A stretch of 64,000 nt of DNA, from positions 9,207,534 through 9,271,533 of the forward strand of contig NC_081331.1 in NCBI RefSeq assembly GCF_022539665.2. Direction: 5' to 3'. The translations under genes and the position numbers were made by a program. This DNA is from Daphnia carinata. Lineage: Eukaryota; Arthropoda; Branchiopoda; Diplostraca; Daphniidae. The notes beneath the pieces are model-generated. The model ran no database searches. It saw only the letters and a program-made list of their open reading frames with translations, and was not told the origin of the DNA. Numbering within the stretch: position 1 is the stretch's first letter; every line of letters begins with the position of its first letter. Of this stretch, positions 1 through 11,578 are shown one piece after another.

Positions 1-20
1 CTAAGGAACATTCGTTATAG

Positions 21-497
21 GCAGAGGAAAGCCGGGCTGGGGAAAGGAATCCACCCGGCCACCTTGGTGGCCAGGAGAGGTACCTTGGGCAAATGTCCGG
101 ATGGATGCTCGCCCCGAAGACGATAAACAAAGAGTAGGATCATTTTTTCTTTTGTTCGCAAATTTGGCAAATGTTAAAATTTGATTCATTTGTTTTGGGG
201 TTCGTGTACAGGTGTCATGGACGCACGCGTTGAGGCAAATTGTCATCAATTGTTACAAATACCATGGACGGGAAGATCTACTACCCGCCTTCTCTGAAGA
301 TGCAACGGAAGAAACTAGTCGCCCTGCCAAAGTGATAAAAACAGAATCAGAAGCTGAGCAACAAGCCGAACGGAGCGCTGATGTTGCTGTTGTTCAACCA
401 CAACAGCAGCAAGAGCAACAGCAGCATCAGCAACAACATCCACCAGCTCCACCACCTTCGTCTCAGCCAGCTCAACATCAGCAGCAGCAGCAGCAGC

Positions 498-531
<34 letters not shown>

Positions 532-1866
532 GCAGCAGCAGCAATCTGTACAGCAGTTGGTGCAGACGAATTCGGCACCCAGTGCCCAGTATGCGCCGAC
601 CGTCGTTCAAACGATTAGCAATCCCGACGGGACAGTGTCCATCATACAGGTTGGTTTGACTCTGAAGATCACATCGCCTACCGATAATTGCTCAGTTGAT
701 TATGCGTTATTTATTTTATTTTTTTCGGTTGCTTCCGAATTTTTCGCGTTGTGAATTAGTTAGAATCATTCCGTGTGGGTATTTATTATTTACTATTTAC
801 TCTCTTAGTAATTATTATTATTATTTAATTTTTTTTTTATCCTTTTATTTATTTATTTATTTTTTCTTCTGTTATTGTTTTGGATAACTTTCATGTTTGT
901 TTTTCTCGTTATGTTCATGCATTTAGTGGCAATGCTGATTATGTTCTCTTTTATGTTTCCAGTTTACCATCAGTAATGATTATGACGTTTATCTGGCCGT
1001 TTGGTTGTGGCATGGCGACTTGGGTCGTTCTATCGTTTATCAGTTTGAACTTGTTCTTATTGTTAGATACAGAACATTGGCAAGTGCGATTGGCCTTTGT
1101 TGATTGGTTGGTTTCTCAACTTTTATCATCATTTCTATAACGAAACTTTGCCAAGCGTTAATAGATCTGACACGAAACTCACTGATAATTCCATTCGATT
1201 ATTTCATGCAGGTCGATCCTCATTCATTCACTAATTCATTCTTCCAGGTTGATCCCAATAATCCCATCATCACATTACCTGATGGCACAACGGCCCAGGT
1301 GGTTGCCGCCCAAGGAGTGGCTACCGTCAATCAGTGCGAGGATGATGATACTGCTGGTCAGGATCAGCAGCAGCAACAGCAACAACAAACTGACCGTAAT
1401 CATCATCTCATGAACCCTAAACCCATGATTTGGCAGTTTGTACCCACTTCGCAAATAACGGGAGTCACATCTTCGGATGGCGTGACGACGCTCACCAATT
1501 CCGCCGATGGCACCACTGTCACCACCGTCGACTTGACAGCCGTCACCGAATCTACGATTGGTCAGGAAGGCCAACACCATATTCTTCTCACCGGTGAAGA
1601 CGGCCAAAGTAAGAGCCTCATTCTTATTTTGATTTATTTAGTTTTTGTTTTCTCTTGCGTTAATGACATTTTTGCGTCTTGTATTTCGTAGCGTATCCAG
1701 TCAGTGTCTCAGGAATGATCACCGTTCCCGCCATGTATCAGGCTATGGTTGCCAACATCGCACAGATGGGTCAATCAGATGCTTCTGTTCAGGTATACTG
1801 ATTGCAGCAGAATCGAAAAAAAAAAAAATCTTATTCCCCGCCATCCCTTTTGTCGTTTCTTGTGAT

Positions 1867-1897
<31 letters not shown>

Positions 1898-3829
1898 TTG
1901 TCACCAGTGAAAAGGAATGATATCAGCATGTTATTATTTTTTTTACTATCGTTTATTTTTTATTGGTGTTTTAATTTAATTTTTTTTTCTTTCTTTATTT
2001 TTTTGCTTGTGTGTATGTCATTTTTTATTTTGAATTTTCTTTTCATGGGGCGCAGGGGCGCCGTGAGCCGCCACGTCTTTTGGTAAAACACGACGATTCC
2101 TGAGCAGCTTTGGTCGCCCGGGCGTGTTTGTCGTTTTGTTTCATCTAATGAAACAAAACAAAAACGAAAACAAAAAATTAGTAATAATATTCTAAACGAA
2201 GGAAACACGTCGAAAATTGGTCGAATGAATAACCCAATATGAATTTGATTCGATATTTGTCTCACATTTTTCCTTTTTGCACGTGTGTTCAAAATGGTCT
2301 GTTTGTATCGTATATTGATGTGCTCCTTTGTTTTGTTGTCTGTTTTATTTAAGTTTTGTTAATTGGGCTTCGACGCCCTGTGGTAAATCAGTCACAGCTT
2401 GGCGGCCACAACGACCAAGGTTATACTAGTCTAGTCACATCAACGCGGGGAAACCGAGCCGAGCAAGTCACAGCAAAGCTAATGCAATCTTTCGCGAACA
2501 AGCCGATTCGCCGTAGGCCATAACTTATATTTATCCTTAAACGAAAAAGAAAGAAAAAAAAACAAAGATGCAATTTTTGCAATGATTGTAGAACATGCAA
2601 ATCTCCTGTTCGTGTGAGTGGCAAAGCGTTTTTTTTTTCGTTAAAGCGATTTGCAAATCGTTAAGTCATGGAAGTGTGACTTACAATGAGAGCTTTAAAT
2701 CCATGTTTCTAACCCCTCTTGAAAAGAACAGCTTCCTAAAAGCTGGTTCTTGACTTATGGAGGTCTACGTACGTCGCGTTCTCTTCAAATACTTCACAAT
2801 TTAAAAAATGTAAACATTCGATCGTCAATGTTCTGTATAGCAATTATGGATCGTAATAGTGGCCATAGAGTACTTGTTCCTTTCAACGTTACCCTTTTAA
2901 TTTGTCTCCTTGTTCAGAAAACATTTGAAGACAATGACCGTATTTATTATTTATGTGATGCTAATGGCACTCCCCCTCGGCGCCAGTCCTACAATTCGAA
3001 GTTTTAATTTAATTTTTGGGTTCATTTTTTTTCTATTCTCATTTTGGAATGTCTTTTTTTGTTTGTTTGTTCTGATTTTTTTTTCTGTTAAAATCTTCGT
3101 TTTTTTTTCTCGAGAATTCTACTTCTTTTCCTTTTGTGCTGCCCCTTTTGTTACATCGTTGCAAATACATCTTGGTGTATTTTTGTTCTCGAATCGGCCA
3201 TGAATTTGATTTATTGTTCTATGCCTTTGCCATGCATTTTCGAACCCACCCGATTCCAACGCGAAACATCAGTAGGTGGAGTCGTTTCTCGATCTATCGT
3301 TGGGGATTTTTTTTTAGAAGTGATCCTGATGTAGAACACTCATAGGAGCAAAGGGGTTGGATGGCGTCCGTGAACGCTCCCTAGTCCGCTGGCATTGCCA
3401 TCCGTTAAGCGTGGTGTTTATTTTTAATCGCGGTATTTGCTCATTGTTATTGATCAGGTGTTGGGACCGTTAATATCGAAATCAGATTCTAATGGAGGAG
3501 ATGATGGAGCCTTGGTGTCGGCAACATCAACAGCAGGGACAACAACCGGGGGAATGAACGTTGGAGGATTGGCCGTCACTCCCGTGTTGGCTCTGGGGCC
3601 TAACGGAACGCAGCAACACATTCTGCAGGTAATTGATGTTAATCAAACTCCTCGTACATCCACGATGTGGCTAACGGGCGACGGACGAAAGGTGACGGCC
3701 GCGCCCATGGTGACTTCACAGCTCCTAGGCGAAGTCGATTCCTCCATATTGGCATCAGCCATGCAACAAGTGACGTCTGGCGACGTCGTCGATCTACAAG
3801 AAACGTCGCCCTCTTCCAATTCCGATTAG
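21..3829 (+). CDS. ewg: Nuclear respiratory factor 1 / erect wing transcription factor, 3' part
   Basis: Coding exons read as 21-133, 212-649, 1248-1608 (or from 1212), 1692-1792 and 3458-3829, with TAG at 3827-3829. The first exon is entered in phase 2, so the N-terminus lies left of the window. The opening residues (GRGKPGWGKES, then PWANVR, then ALRQIVINCYKYHGREDLL) match the end of the NRF1/Ewg DNA-binding and dimerisation region. Later NRF1-type blocks are NPDGTVSIIQV and VPAMYQAMVANIAQMG. Family members are nuclear activators of respiratory and neuronal genes. Between these blocks is a Gln-rich insert with 22 consecutive Gln (479-544) and a second short Q run (about 1366-1388). The C-terminal exon is Ser/Thr/Gly-rich and reads through a weak GT at 3630 to the stop. 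All exon phases join without conflict. The long last intron (1793-3457) is very T-rich. Confidence 0.93.
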
Positions 3830-5752
3830 AAGGCACCTTTCCAAAAGCACTCTCACCCGTTTTTTTTTTGTTTTAAATCTTACTGCTGACCATGTATAGA
3901 CCATTCACTTCTTGATATTGTATTATCGTTATCGTTTCATCTGTTTACGTAACTGGTGCATGTGTATGTATGTCTTGAACTATTCGATTCTTATTAAACA
4001 TTGGCCGGTGAGCTATCGCTTCTCATTTCCATAGCGAACAAAAAGAAACAAAAAACAAAAAAAAGAAAATACTGAGTTTAATATTTAGAATTTCTATAGT
4101 TCATGTTTTGCGGTGGTTAGCTTTTGCCGGATGTGGGTTAACGATTAGGTTTAGGGATGGATAGTGACGTCGTCAGCGAGGAAAACAAATTCCAATTTCG
4201 TCATGTGTGAATGTTTGTTTGATTTGATTGACCGGAGATTGCTATCATTATTGTATGCAAAATAATTAGGCTCCTAAATCTCTTTGCTAACCTACTTAAA
4301 AGAGCTCAATTTGGGCGTGAAATCTTCCTCCCAAAAAAAAAAATTGACATACGAAGGTATTGTTTTCTAACCTGTAAATAATAGGCTATACTGTATTCGA
4401 ATTCGATTCCCTTCCCCCTCCCCCTCCCCGGACGTTATAGTCACGATCTCTATCCATCTCTCTGTTGGTTTTATCGGCCATTTTTTGCCCATGTTGTGTT
4501 TTTATCTGTGTGTATACGGTTCGTGCTAATTTCACTTTATGCTCTTGCCTACATTCTATTTCGCTATATTTGGCTGGCATTCCTTTCGGTTTGCCGCCGA
4601 TTTTTTGTTGTATCGAACAATCATCTTCCCCATCACCGAGCACCTATCAGCATACACCGTCAGTGTAATACAAGTTGTTCATTAACATTTTAGCCAGCAT
4701 CATTTAATTGCTTTTATAGCCTAATTTCTTTATATTTCTATAGGCCTGCGTTCGGTTGGATTCCTGTATTATTGGCTAAAAAAGACGACCACTTAAAATT
4801 AGTCACCCTGTTAATGCCTTTCAGTGAGGTTTTATTGGTTTGCAACATTAGGACATGAAGGGGATTGCAATACCTAATGAGGATTCAAAATGAAGTGTAC
4901 GAAATTCATTATCGCTCATTCATTTTGACAACTTTCGGATAGCGTTATTGAAATTCAAGGCCGTACTCAGTCAAATGTTGGGGAATGAAACAACTGAAGC
5001 TGAAATTTGTAGATTTAAGACTACTTCGCGGAAAGAGATAATGGGTTGAAATCGTCAAGTAATGTCAAAATCCAAATGTCGACGGTCCCAAAGAAGAAGG
5101 TAAAACATTTCCTTTTATCTTCTTGGCACTCACGATGAATTATTAGTTGCATAGTTGCGAGGTCTAGTCCTTTAGGACTAATTAAATTTTTGCTCAGCTT
5201 AATCAGCAAAATACGATCATCAGCACCAGTTTGTGTTTTCCAAATTCTACCTCTCACGTTGGATTTATCATCATTCAATTAATTTTAGATCAAATCAATG
5301 GGTATTTGAAAACCAATTCATTTATTAATGTAAAATGTCGGGATTAACATTTTGATATGGTAGTGACAAGTGAGAAAAATTTTGTCGCTCTTTTGCTATG
5401 CTGTCGTCCTCGGTTGAAACGTCCAATATTGTTTGGTTTAATTTATTTTTTGAGTACTTTTAATGTTTATAATTTTTATACCACATTGACGTACGCTAGG
5501 CTCCACCCCCCCCCCCCCCCCCAAGAAGTTTCTACCACGAAAAAGGAAATCCACTTCTTTATCGGACTGACAAGTTTGTTGATCGATATGTAAACTCAGC
5601 ATCGATCGACAGATTATTTTCGTTTTGCAATGTATTATCACAACGTTGTTAAAAACTTAAATTATTGTGAAGTTAAGTCCGCAGAGAAGGTACTGTTTAT
5701 ACATTAAGGTTCGCAAATTCTGCAGGAAACGACTACAAACAAGAAATACGAA
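3830..5752 (+). other. ewg 3' UTR and spacer before Lnk
   Basis: No coding exon was recognised. The stretch begins with the ewg 3' UTR, with an ATTAAA-type signal near 3993. It contains a CCCTCC-rich tract near 4410-4430 and a run of 17 C at 5506-5522. The last part is probably the Lnk 5' UTR; a possible acceptor (TTCTGCAG) ends at 5725, just upstream of the Lnk ATG. Confidence 0.6.
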
Positions 5753-8008
5753 ATGGCCGTCCAGGCAATCACAGCCGATGCCCGAGATGTAGCTGTCTGG
5801 AGTGAAATCTGCGAGAGGCAGTAAGTACCTATCAAAATATGTCATAATTAACTCTTTAATAATAGTGCTCTGTTACGCTATCTCAGGGCTAGGTCAGCTG
5901 CATTTGAATTAGCGCGACACATTCATGCCCATTTTAGCAGTGAAGCTCAACTGATTGCAGATTCAGCTCTAATATCCCTTTACCAAGATTGTGCTCAACG
6001 GTTTGTGGACCTCTTTGTTCGAAGCTATGATGTGGAACTAAAAAAGTTATCTGGCATAGTGGTGAATTCATGTGACTTTGTCAAATATGGGAAAACCAAT
6101 GGGATCACACATTTCCCAAGTTCGGCTTCCAATTTGAGACCAGGCAGTGTTCCGAGAACTGTGCAAGACTGTAGTGATTATTCTGATACCGAAAGAGATA
6201 TTTCCTCGACCTCTTACCCTTCTGTCAAACCTAGACAAACAGGGCCAAAGCCGTTCTTCAGACGTTTTTCTTTAAAAGGTTTTCGGAAAGGCAAAGGATT
6301 GTTCCACAAGCAACATTCAGATGAAGTTGAACTCTCAGGCTCAGCAGTTGCTAGTCATACTCCTTCCTCATCTAAGCCTGAGCATCCTGGCCTTTTCTTA
6401 CGTGGCAAAATTCGCATGTCAAAGTTAGTGGTAGAGTCCTTGTTTGAAGGCACGGTCAACTATTTGACAAGTGAAAGCCTTGATGGTACTCCAAAATGGG
6501 AACGTTGCCGTCTTTGCTTGGTGAAAACCGTTGGTGGCTATATGTTGGAGTTTTTCTCTCCCCCCAAAGCCAGTCAACCAAAATGTGGAGTGTTTTGTTT
6601 CTTGATAACTGAGGCAAGAGAAACAACAGCGCTTGAAATGCCAGATAAAGAGAACACTTTTGTTCTAAAGGTAGTAACAACAATTAGAAATTTTTACATA
6701 TAAATGAAATGTCAGTTAATCTTGAAGACCTTCATATCCATTTCATTTAGGCTGCCAATAATCTCGAGTATGTCATTGAAGCTGCATCCAGTGAGGACAT
6801 GCATAAATGGTTGCATTCGATACGCTTATCTGGAGCACGTTGCATAAACACAACTAATGGGTAATGATAAATTCGTCATCAGCTAAGCACATAATATCCT
6901 AACGTAGCGTTGGTGAGCAACTTTAAGGTCATCAACCGAAAGTACATCAGTGCACCGAGGAGAAATCGAGTCAAACGGTAATCCAAATGAAAATTCATCG
7001 GTGTCCGTCAGTGCAATTCAACCCACCGATTTCATTGGTTCACGAACCCTATCCCTGAGGGGATCTCGTTCGCTGCTACCCGTTTCACCCAGTCTTGAGG
7101 ATCTTGAGTTAGGCAGTAGTCGACATGATCAGGAACACGGTAACTTATTTCGCTTATATCATTATGGATGTTAAGCAATCTAAATGATTGTTGATGAAAC
7201 TAAATGGTACTACTAATGACTTAAAATCAGATTATGTTCTAGACTTGTATGGAACGTTGAGGCACTATCCTTGGTTTCACGGAACGCTAAGTCGTTCTGA
7301 TGCCGCTGGATTAGTTCTCCAGGAAGGAGCAGTGGGACATGGGGTTTTCCTTGTCCGCCAAAGTGAAACGCGTAAAGGCGAATTCGTACTCACTTTCAAT
7401 TTCCAAGGCCGTGCCAAAGTAAATTGCAGTTGATTATACTGACTGTCATCCGCAATTGCTAATCATTTTCTTACCTCTGTTACAGCATCTACGACTTACA
7501 ATTAGCAGTGAGGGACAGTGTCGAGTCCAACATCTTTGGTTTCAGTCCGTTTTTGACATGTTGGAGCATTTCCGTTCGCATCCGATCCCTCTTGAATCGG
7601 GAGGCTCCTCTGATGTTACGCTTACTCAGTATGTAGTGGCCGAATCCGCCTTTCAGGTAATTTGCTTTCCCATTCTATCATTGTCAATGATTGTCAACAT
7701 TAAGCTGTTCAAATAGGCAATGACTGTATCGTCGTCTACCCGCAATGGGCTGAGCAACTTAGATAGGAGAGTTGCAACGCCGCCTCTAATTCGAGAGGTG
7801 CGTCCAACATAAAATAATTTTAATTAGTTGACTGACCATTATTAAGCGAGATGTTGACGTAATCTCGTTTTCATAGGTAATTATGAGAGGAGAATCGGTC
7901 CGTCGACGCATTGAGTCAATGGAGCAGCTACCCTCTTTAAATCATCAAAATAACGGAGGAAATTCGGGATCCAGCCGTGCAATCGAGAACGCCTATAGTT
8001 TCACATAG
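5753..8008 (+). CDS. Lnk: SH2B-family adaptor protein (Lnk homologue)
   Basis: Eight coding exons: 5753-5820, 5887-6670, 6751-6860, 6928-7139, 7231-7418, 7486-7656, 7717-7797 and 7877-8008 (TAG 8006-8008). They join in phase to 581 residues. SH2B/Lnk adaptors bind activated receptor tyrosine kinases and, in flies, act in insulin signalling at the plasma membrane. Domains in order: an N-terminal Phe-rich dimerisation helix (about residues 20-90, with [14 protein letters not shown]); a PH domain around residues 220-320, starting near [12 protein letters not shown] and ending in [18 protein letters not shown]; an SH2 domain around 400-510 ([15 protein letters not shown], then [15 protein letters not shown] carrying the phosphotyrosine-binding Arg). 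The C-terminus ends in NAYSFT, the conserved tyrosine motif expected near the SH2B C-terminus. The chosen ATG is the first in frame before the dimerisation helix. The order of all three domains is complete, so it looks functional. Confidence 0.93.
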
Positions 8009-9550
8009 AAATGTTCGGCAAAAAAAAAACCCAAAAAAAAAGAAAACAAAAAAAAAAATTAACGAATTATGCGTCGCCTCAGCGCCTCCAGTCATAAGAC
8101 AAATTTGTCTCTTTACGTTTCTGTTGATCATTTCGTGCATCTGCATTGATTGTCTTCCCTATTTGAAGGTTTGGAAATTACAAAATCTTCGTCCGATTTA
8201 CAATCAGCTGCTCGTCTTGGCGAAAAACCCAGGGTTTTATCGACCGTTTGTTAGGTTTCTTGTCCATCAGCATGTGCGGATCCCAAAAATCTTTCCCTCC
8301 GGTTATTTTTTCCAATCCCAGCTTCTTCCCACGCTGCCTGGTAGGTCACATGTCTAAATACAAAGTTAAATAATGGCCATCAATCGGTTTGATGCTGTAT
8401 TGCCACGAACAAGCAGCACTGCTCAGGCATAGTCAATTTAATTTCACGAAATATAAGCCTCCATCATCCGGAGTAATAATGTAGGAAGAAAGCTGCAGCA
8501 TAGCTCAATTCTAAATGTCTATGTAAATTCAACAAACGTTTGATTACCAGCCGTCTTCTGCTTTAGTTTGTAATTGTTTATACAGACACTTTCTCTATAT
8601 TATTTTCACTCGCTTTACGATGAAGAGGGGTATCTTTTATTGGCCATTGACGGGCTAGACGAAGACATAGACATTTTATTCGTGGCGCGGTCAAGAATCA
8701 CAATCGGTAGGGAGAAGGGGAACCAATACTTTCATTGGGAGTTTGGTATCCTCACGGTTACGTATGATGTTTTCTCAAATGGTCAACGGCTGCAGTATAC
8801 CAGGAAGTCGAGACTAAAATAAATTTTAAAGAAATGTATTTAAAGCACCCGCAGATTGTTGGGTCCATATTGGGTGACATATTCCAAGGGAAGTGGTACA
8901 GTACGTAAGTTCATATGGCAATGCAAAAGTTATGTAAGAAACCCTTGATGATCTTCGCCACCGTTAACATTTGTGTCATCGGAACGGCGCCTGTTGGAGA
9001 CACACAAGTCGAAAACTTCTTGGCTTTTATATGCCTGCACCCAAAACTGATAAATATAGTGCGACTCCATAGTTCGTTAGACTACTACTACGTTGCAAGG
9101 AGCTCGTGACATGTGAAACAATATCGGCTTAAAATATGTAATTAGTCGCTTTGCAATTGTAAATGTTGTCAAAATGAGCTTTACTTAACTTTAACATTTT
9201 GTATTTAAACTGAGAGAACACAATACAATACAAAGTGAAAGAGAAATTACGGCTTTATTTAACTTACTAAATAATTGTAGAGAGAATCAAAGAATTTAGG
9301 GAGGATTCGGGGAGAACTAGAGAGATATGGTTTTTATACCATCATTACGAAATTTACGCGCATTCTCTAGGGTAGCATGAATTCTCGGGCTAAATGTTAC
9401 ACAATATTTTTGTTAAATTATCCGCGCGCGTTACAGCATTTTTCGCGGAAAGCTGTACCATGCGCAATTACAACGTCAAATGTAGCGTCACTTAGAAGAG
9501 ATAACATTTCGCCATCGACAGGCTTCTTTAAGACAGGCGACCCGACTGTA
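8009..9550. other. Lnk 3' UTR and spacer with no recognised gene
   Basis: A-rich stretches follow the Lnk stop (8022-8060). Open frames at 7977-8357, 8574-8822 and 8915-9109 (+) show no family motif and no consistent splice context. From about 9170 to 9550 the DNA is AT-rich and leads into the gag remnant on the minus strand, so it may belong to the same decayed element; I could not define a long terminal repeat. Confidence 0.5.
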
Positions 9551-9862
9551 TTAATTTCTTTTTGTAGTCACGCTGGCAACAGCATCACTTGACGAACCTT
9601 TATAGTGCTCTGATTCAGGATTTCTAAAGCACTTTCGTGCGATGTGTCCTGATTTCTTGCAGTAGAAACAATGTGGTTTACCACTTAACGTGCGTCCTTT
9701 GGGTCTGAATGGCCCTCTTGGTTTTACTTGCTCGTTTTTCCCCTTTGTAATCAATTTCTCACAAGTATCTTGAATTAATTCGCGCATCATCTTCATAAAA
9801 TCTGCTTGCTGAGGATGGAGTGTCCCTACCCGCGGCTTAGCCTTAAGATATGGGTGTGGCAA
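9551..9862 (-). mobile_element. Retrotransposon gag remnant with CCHC zinc knuckle
   Basis: A minus-strand reading frame of about 103 residues ends in a basic region and one zinc knuckle, CFYCKKSGHIARKC (C-x2-C-x4-H-x4-C, near 9630-9675). This is the RNA-binding signature of gag nucleocapsid in LTR retrotransposons. The frame stops at 9551 and no protease, reverse transcriptase or integrase follows, so this is a fragment. The putative N-terminal start is arbitrary because the upstream part of gag is missing. The sequence for its first dozen residues recurs in inverted orientation at 9912-9954. Ty3/Gypsy and Bel/Pao origins are both possible. Confidence 0.75.
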
Positions 9863-9954
9863 AAAAAAAATTCACCTGAATTTTTTTACCTTACTATTTC
9901 TCCCACCTTTGCACCCCATATCCTAAGGCTAAGCAGCGGGTAGGGACACTCCAT
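9815..9954. repeat. Inverted repeat built from two opposed gag fragments
   Basis: The arm at 9815-9856 (beginning ATGGAGTGTCCCTACCCGC) and the reverse complement of 9912-9954 match except for about three positions across some 42 bp, with a spacer of about 55 bp. Both arms encode the same gag peptide, PYLKAKPRVGTLH on the minus strand and PYPKAKQRVGTLH on the plus strand. The repeat is therefore two copies of one element head to head rather than a transposon terminus in its own right. Confidence 0.8.
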
Positions 9955-9960
9955 GCGTGC

Positions 9961-11578
9961 GATTTTAGGTGTGATCCAATATTTTATGTCTATGATTTAT
10001 TTCATAGAATCCTGAATGGATTTTACATAAAAAAATTGGAGATAAAGAGCATTCCTTTATCTTTCGAATGGAAAAAAACCGATAATTTTGCGTCCAATAT
10101 TTCTATACGAAAAAAATTCCGGCGTGAGACACCGTAGGGCCTATCCTACGCGTGTTAAAACAGCAAAATTGGACGGGGGTGTTCCAATTCTTCTGGTGGG
10201 TACTGTCTAACGTCTAGATTTTATCATAAGAGATAATGGCGCCATTTTGAATAGTAACACTCTCCAAATTCTTTTTAACACTAAAAAAAGCAGTGTTATC
10301 CGGCGCAGCTATCTTTGTAATGAATATATAGCATTCATAATAGACAAAACCTACTTTACAAGTGCTGCTTAGCCTACCTCCCAAAACACCCTGTCGCCTC
10401 GTTCATAAAAATATTTATAAAACAGCTCTACGTTTTTGTGAATCTATGATACAACTGGGAAAACCTTTTTTGGCTGTCCATCAGTTACATTTAAACGAAT
10501 CAAAGCCCACCTGGACCGCCAACCATTCAATTTCATATTACTCAAAGACCATTACCCCTAACATCTATTGACGACAGGTAACAGGTGACGGTAAGAGCTC
10601 AAGCCCACAAAGCTCTTCAGATGTCCGTATGATAAAGAAATTCAACGGATGAGGCACCGCTGCCGCAAAGTCCAATGAAAATAGGTCGTCACAATCGCAT
10701 CTGATGATTTCCTTACTGAGGGTTGGCTGTGGCTTCTGCCATGCTAAGAACACACGTTTTCAACCTGTACACATATCGAAGCCATTTCTCCTATTTATGC
10801 CTTTCAATTTTCGTTTTTTTTTTCTCAAGAAGCTTGAAAAACAATAATTGTCAACATTAATTCAACATTAATTTTTTAAATAACACAATTGGAATATTTG
10901 TATTCGAAACGTGACTTACAGTAAAAAAACAATCACATTCCGATATTCATAACATCCATGCGTGAGGCAAAAGGGACAGTGATTTGCTTCAAATATAACA
11001 TTTTCGTGCTACATCATGAACGAAATTGTTGCGAGTACTTAGAAGATATTTATATTATAATAATTAGATTCCTGAAATACAATAACAGAAACAAATTATC
11101 CCATTTTACAGAGAGGATAAATAATAACTAGGTCTTTATTCAAAATGGTTATATTTGCTTGTTGGATTCTAGCGGCCTATTTTAACTACTCAAGCACTGT
11201 TACAATTGAACTTTTTGAGATGCTTTTTTTTTCACGTCTTACATCGTATTCAATATTACACAATCCCATAAGCAAAAAAAATTTTGTATCCGAAATTATT
11301 AACTACCAAATTACATATCTCTTGTATGCCAAATTCGGCCCCTTTTTTCCGGAGAAATTAAGTTAATAAAATAATTATCGAGCCGGTCAACTCTTCCAAT
11401 TTTCCCACCCTCACTACTCTCTAGTCTAAAATTGTGGGCGGCAAGTAGCATCTAGCAGTATTATGTAGTAGCATTGAATTATTTTTTTATCTTTGGAAGC
11501 GACGAGTTTACAGCCACTAATAAAACTGTTTGTCGCTACTTACAACGTATTTACAAATCTCTAGCTACTTTAAAACAA
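9961..11578. other. AT-rich spacer, no gene recognised
   Basis: No splice-consistent or family-recognisable reading frame was seen on either strand. A short GC-rich palindromic tract (GTAGGGCCTATCCTACGCG, about 10134-10152) is present. The right part (11370-11578) probably includes the 3' UTR of the minus-strand SAM gene. Confidence 0.5.

Noticed and set aside
315-659. Open frames on both strands over the ewg glutamine repeat, including poly-Val, poly-Leu and poly-Asn products
   Set aside because: They are shadows of the CAG/CAA repeat; only the frame giving NRF1-like sequence is supported.
2399-2420. Second possible mini-exon in the ewg intron (CTTGGCGGCC.. before GTTATA)
   Set aside because: Its length is 22 nt and would break the frame between flanking exons.
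5506-5522. Run of 17 C as a regulatory element
   Set aside because: A homopolymer run of this kind may be simple slippage or sequencing-sensitive; nothing supports a function.
8574-8822. 82-codon frame after Lnk
   Set aside because: No recognised motif, no splice context, and AT-rich surroundings; likely chance or a decayed element.
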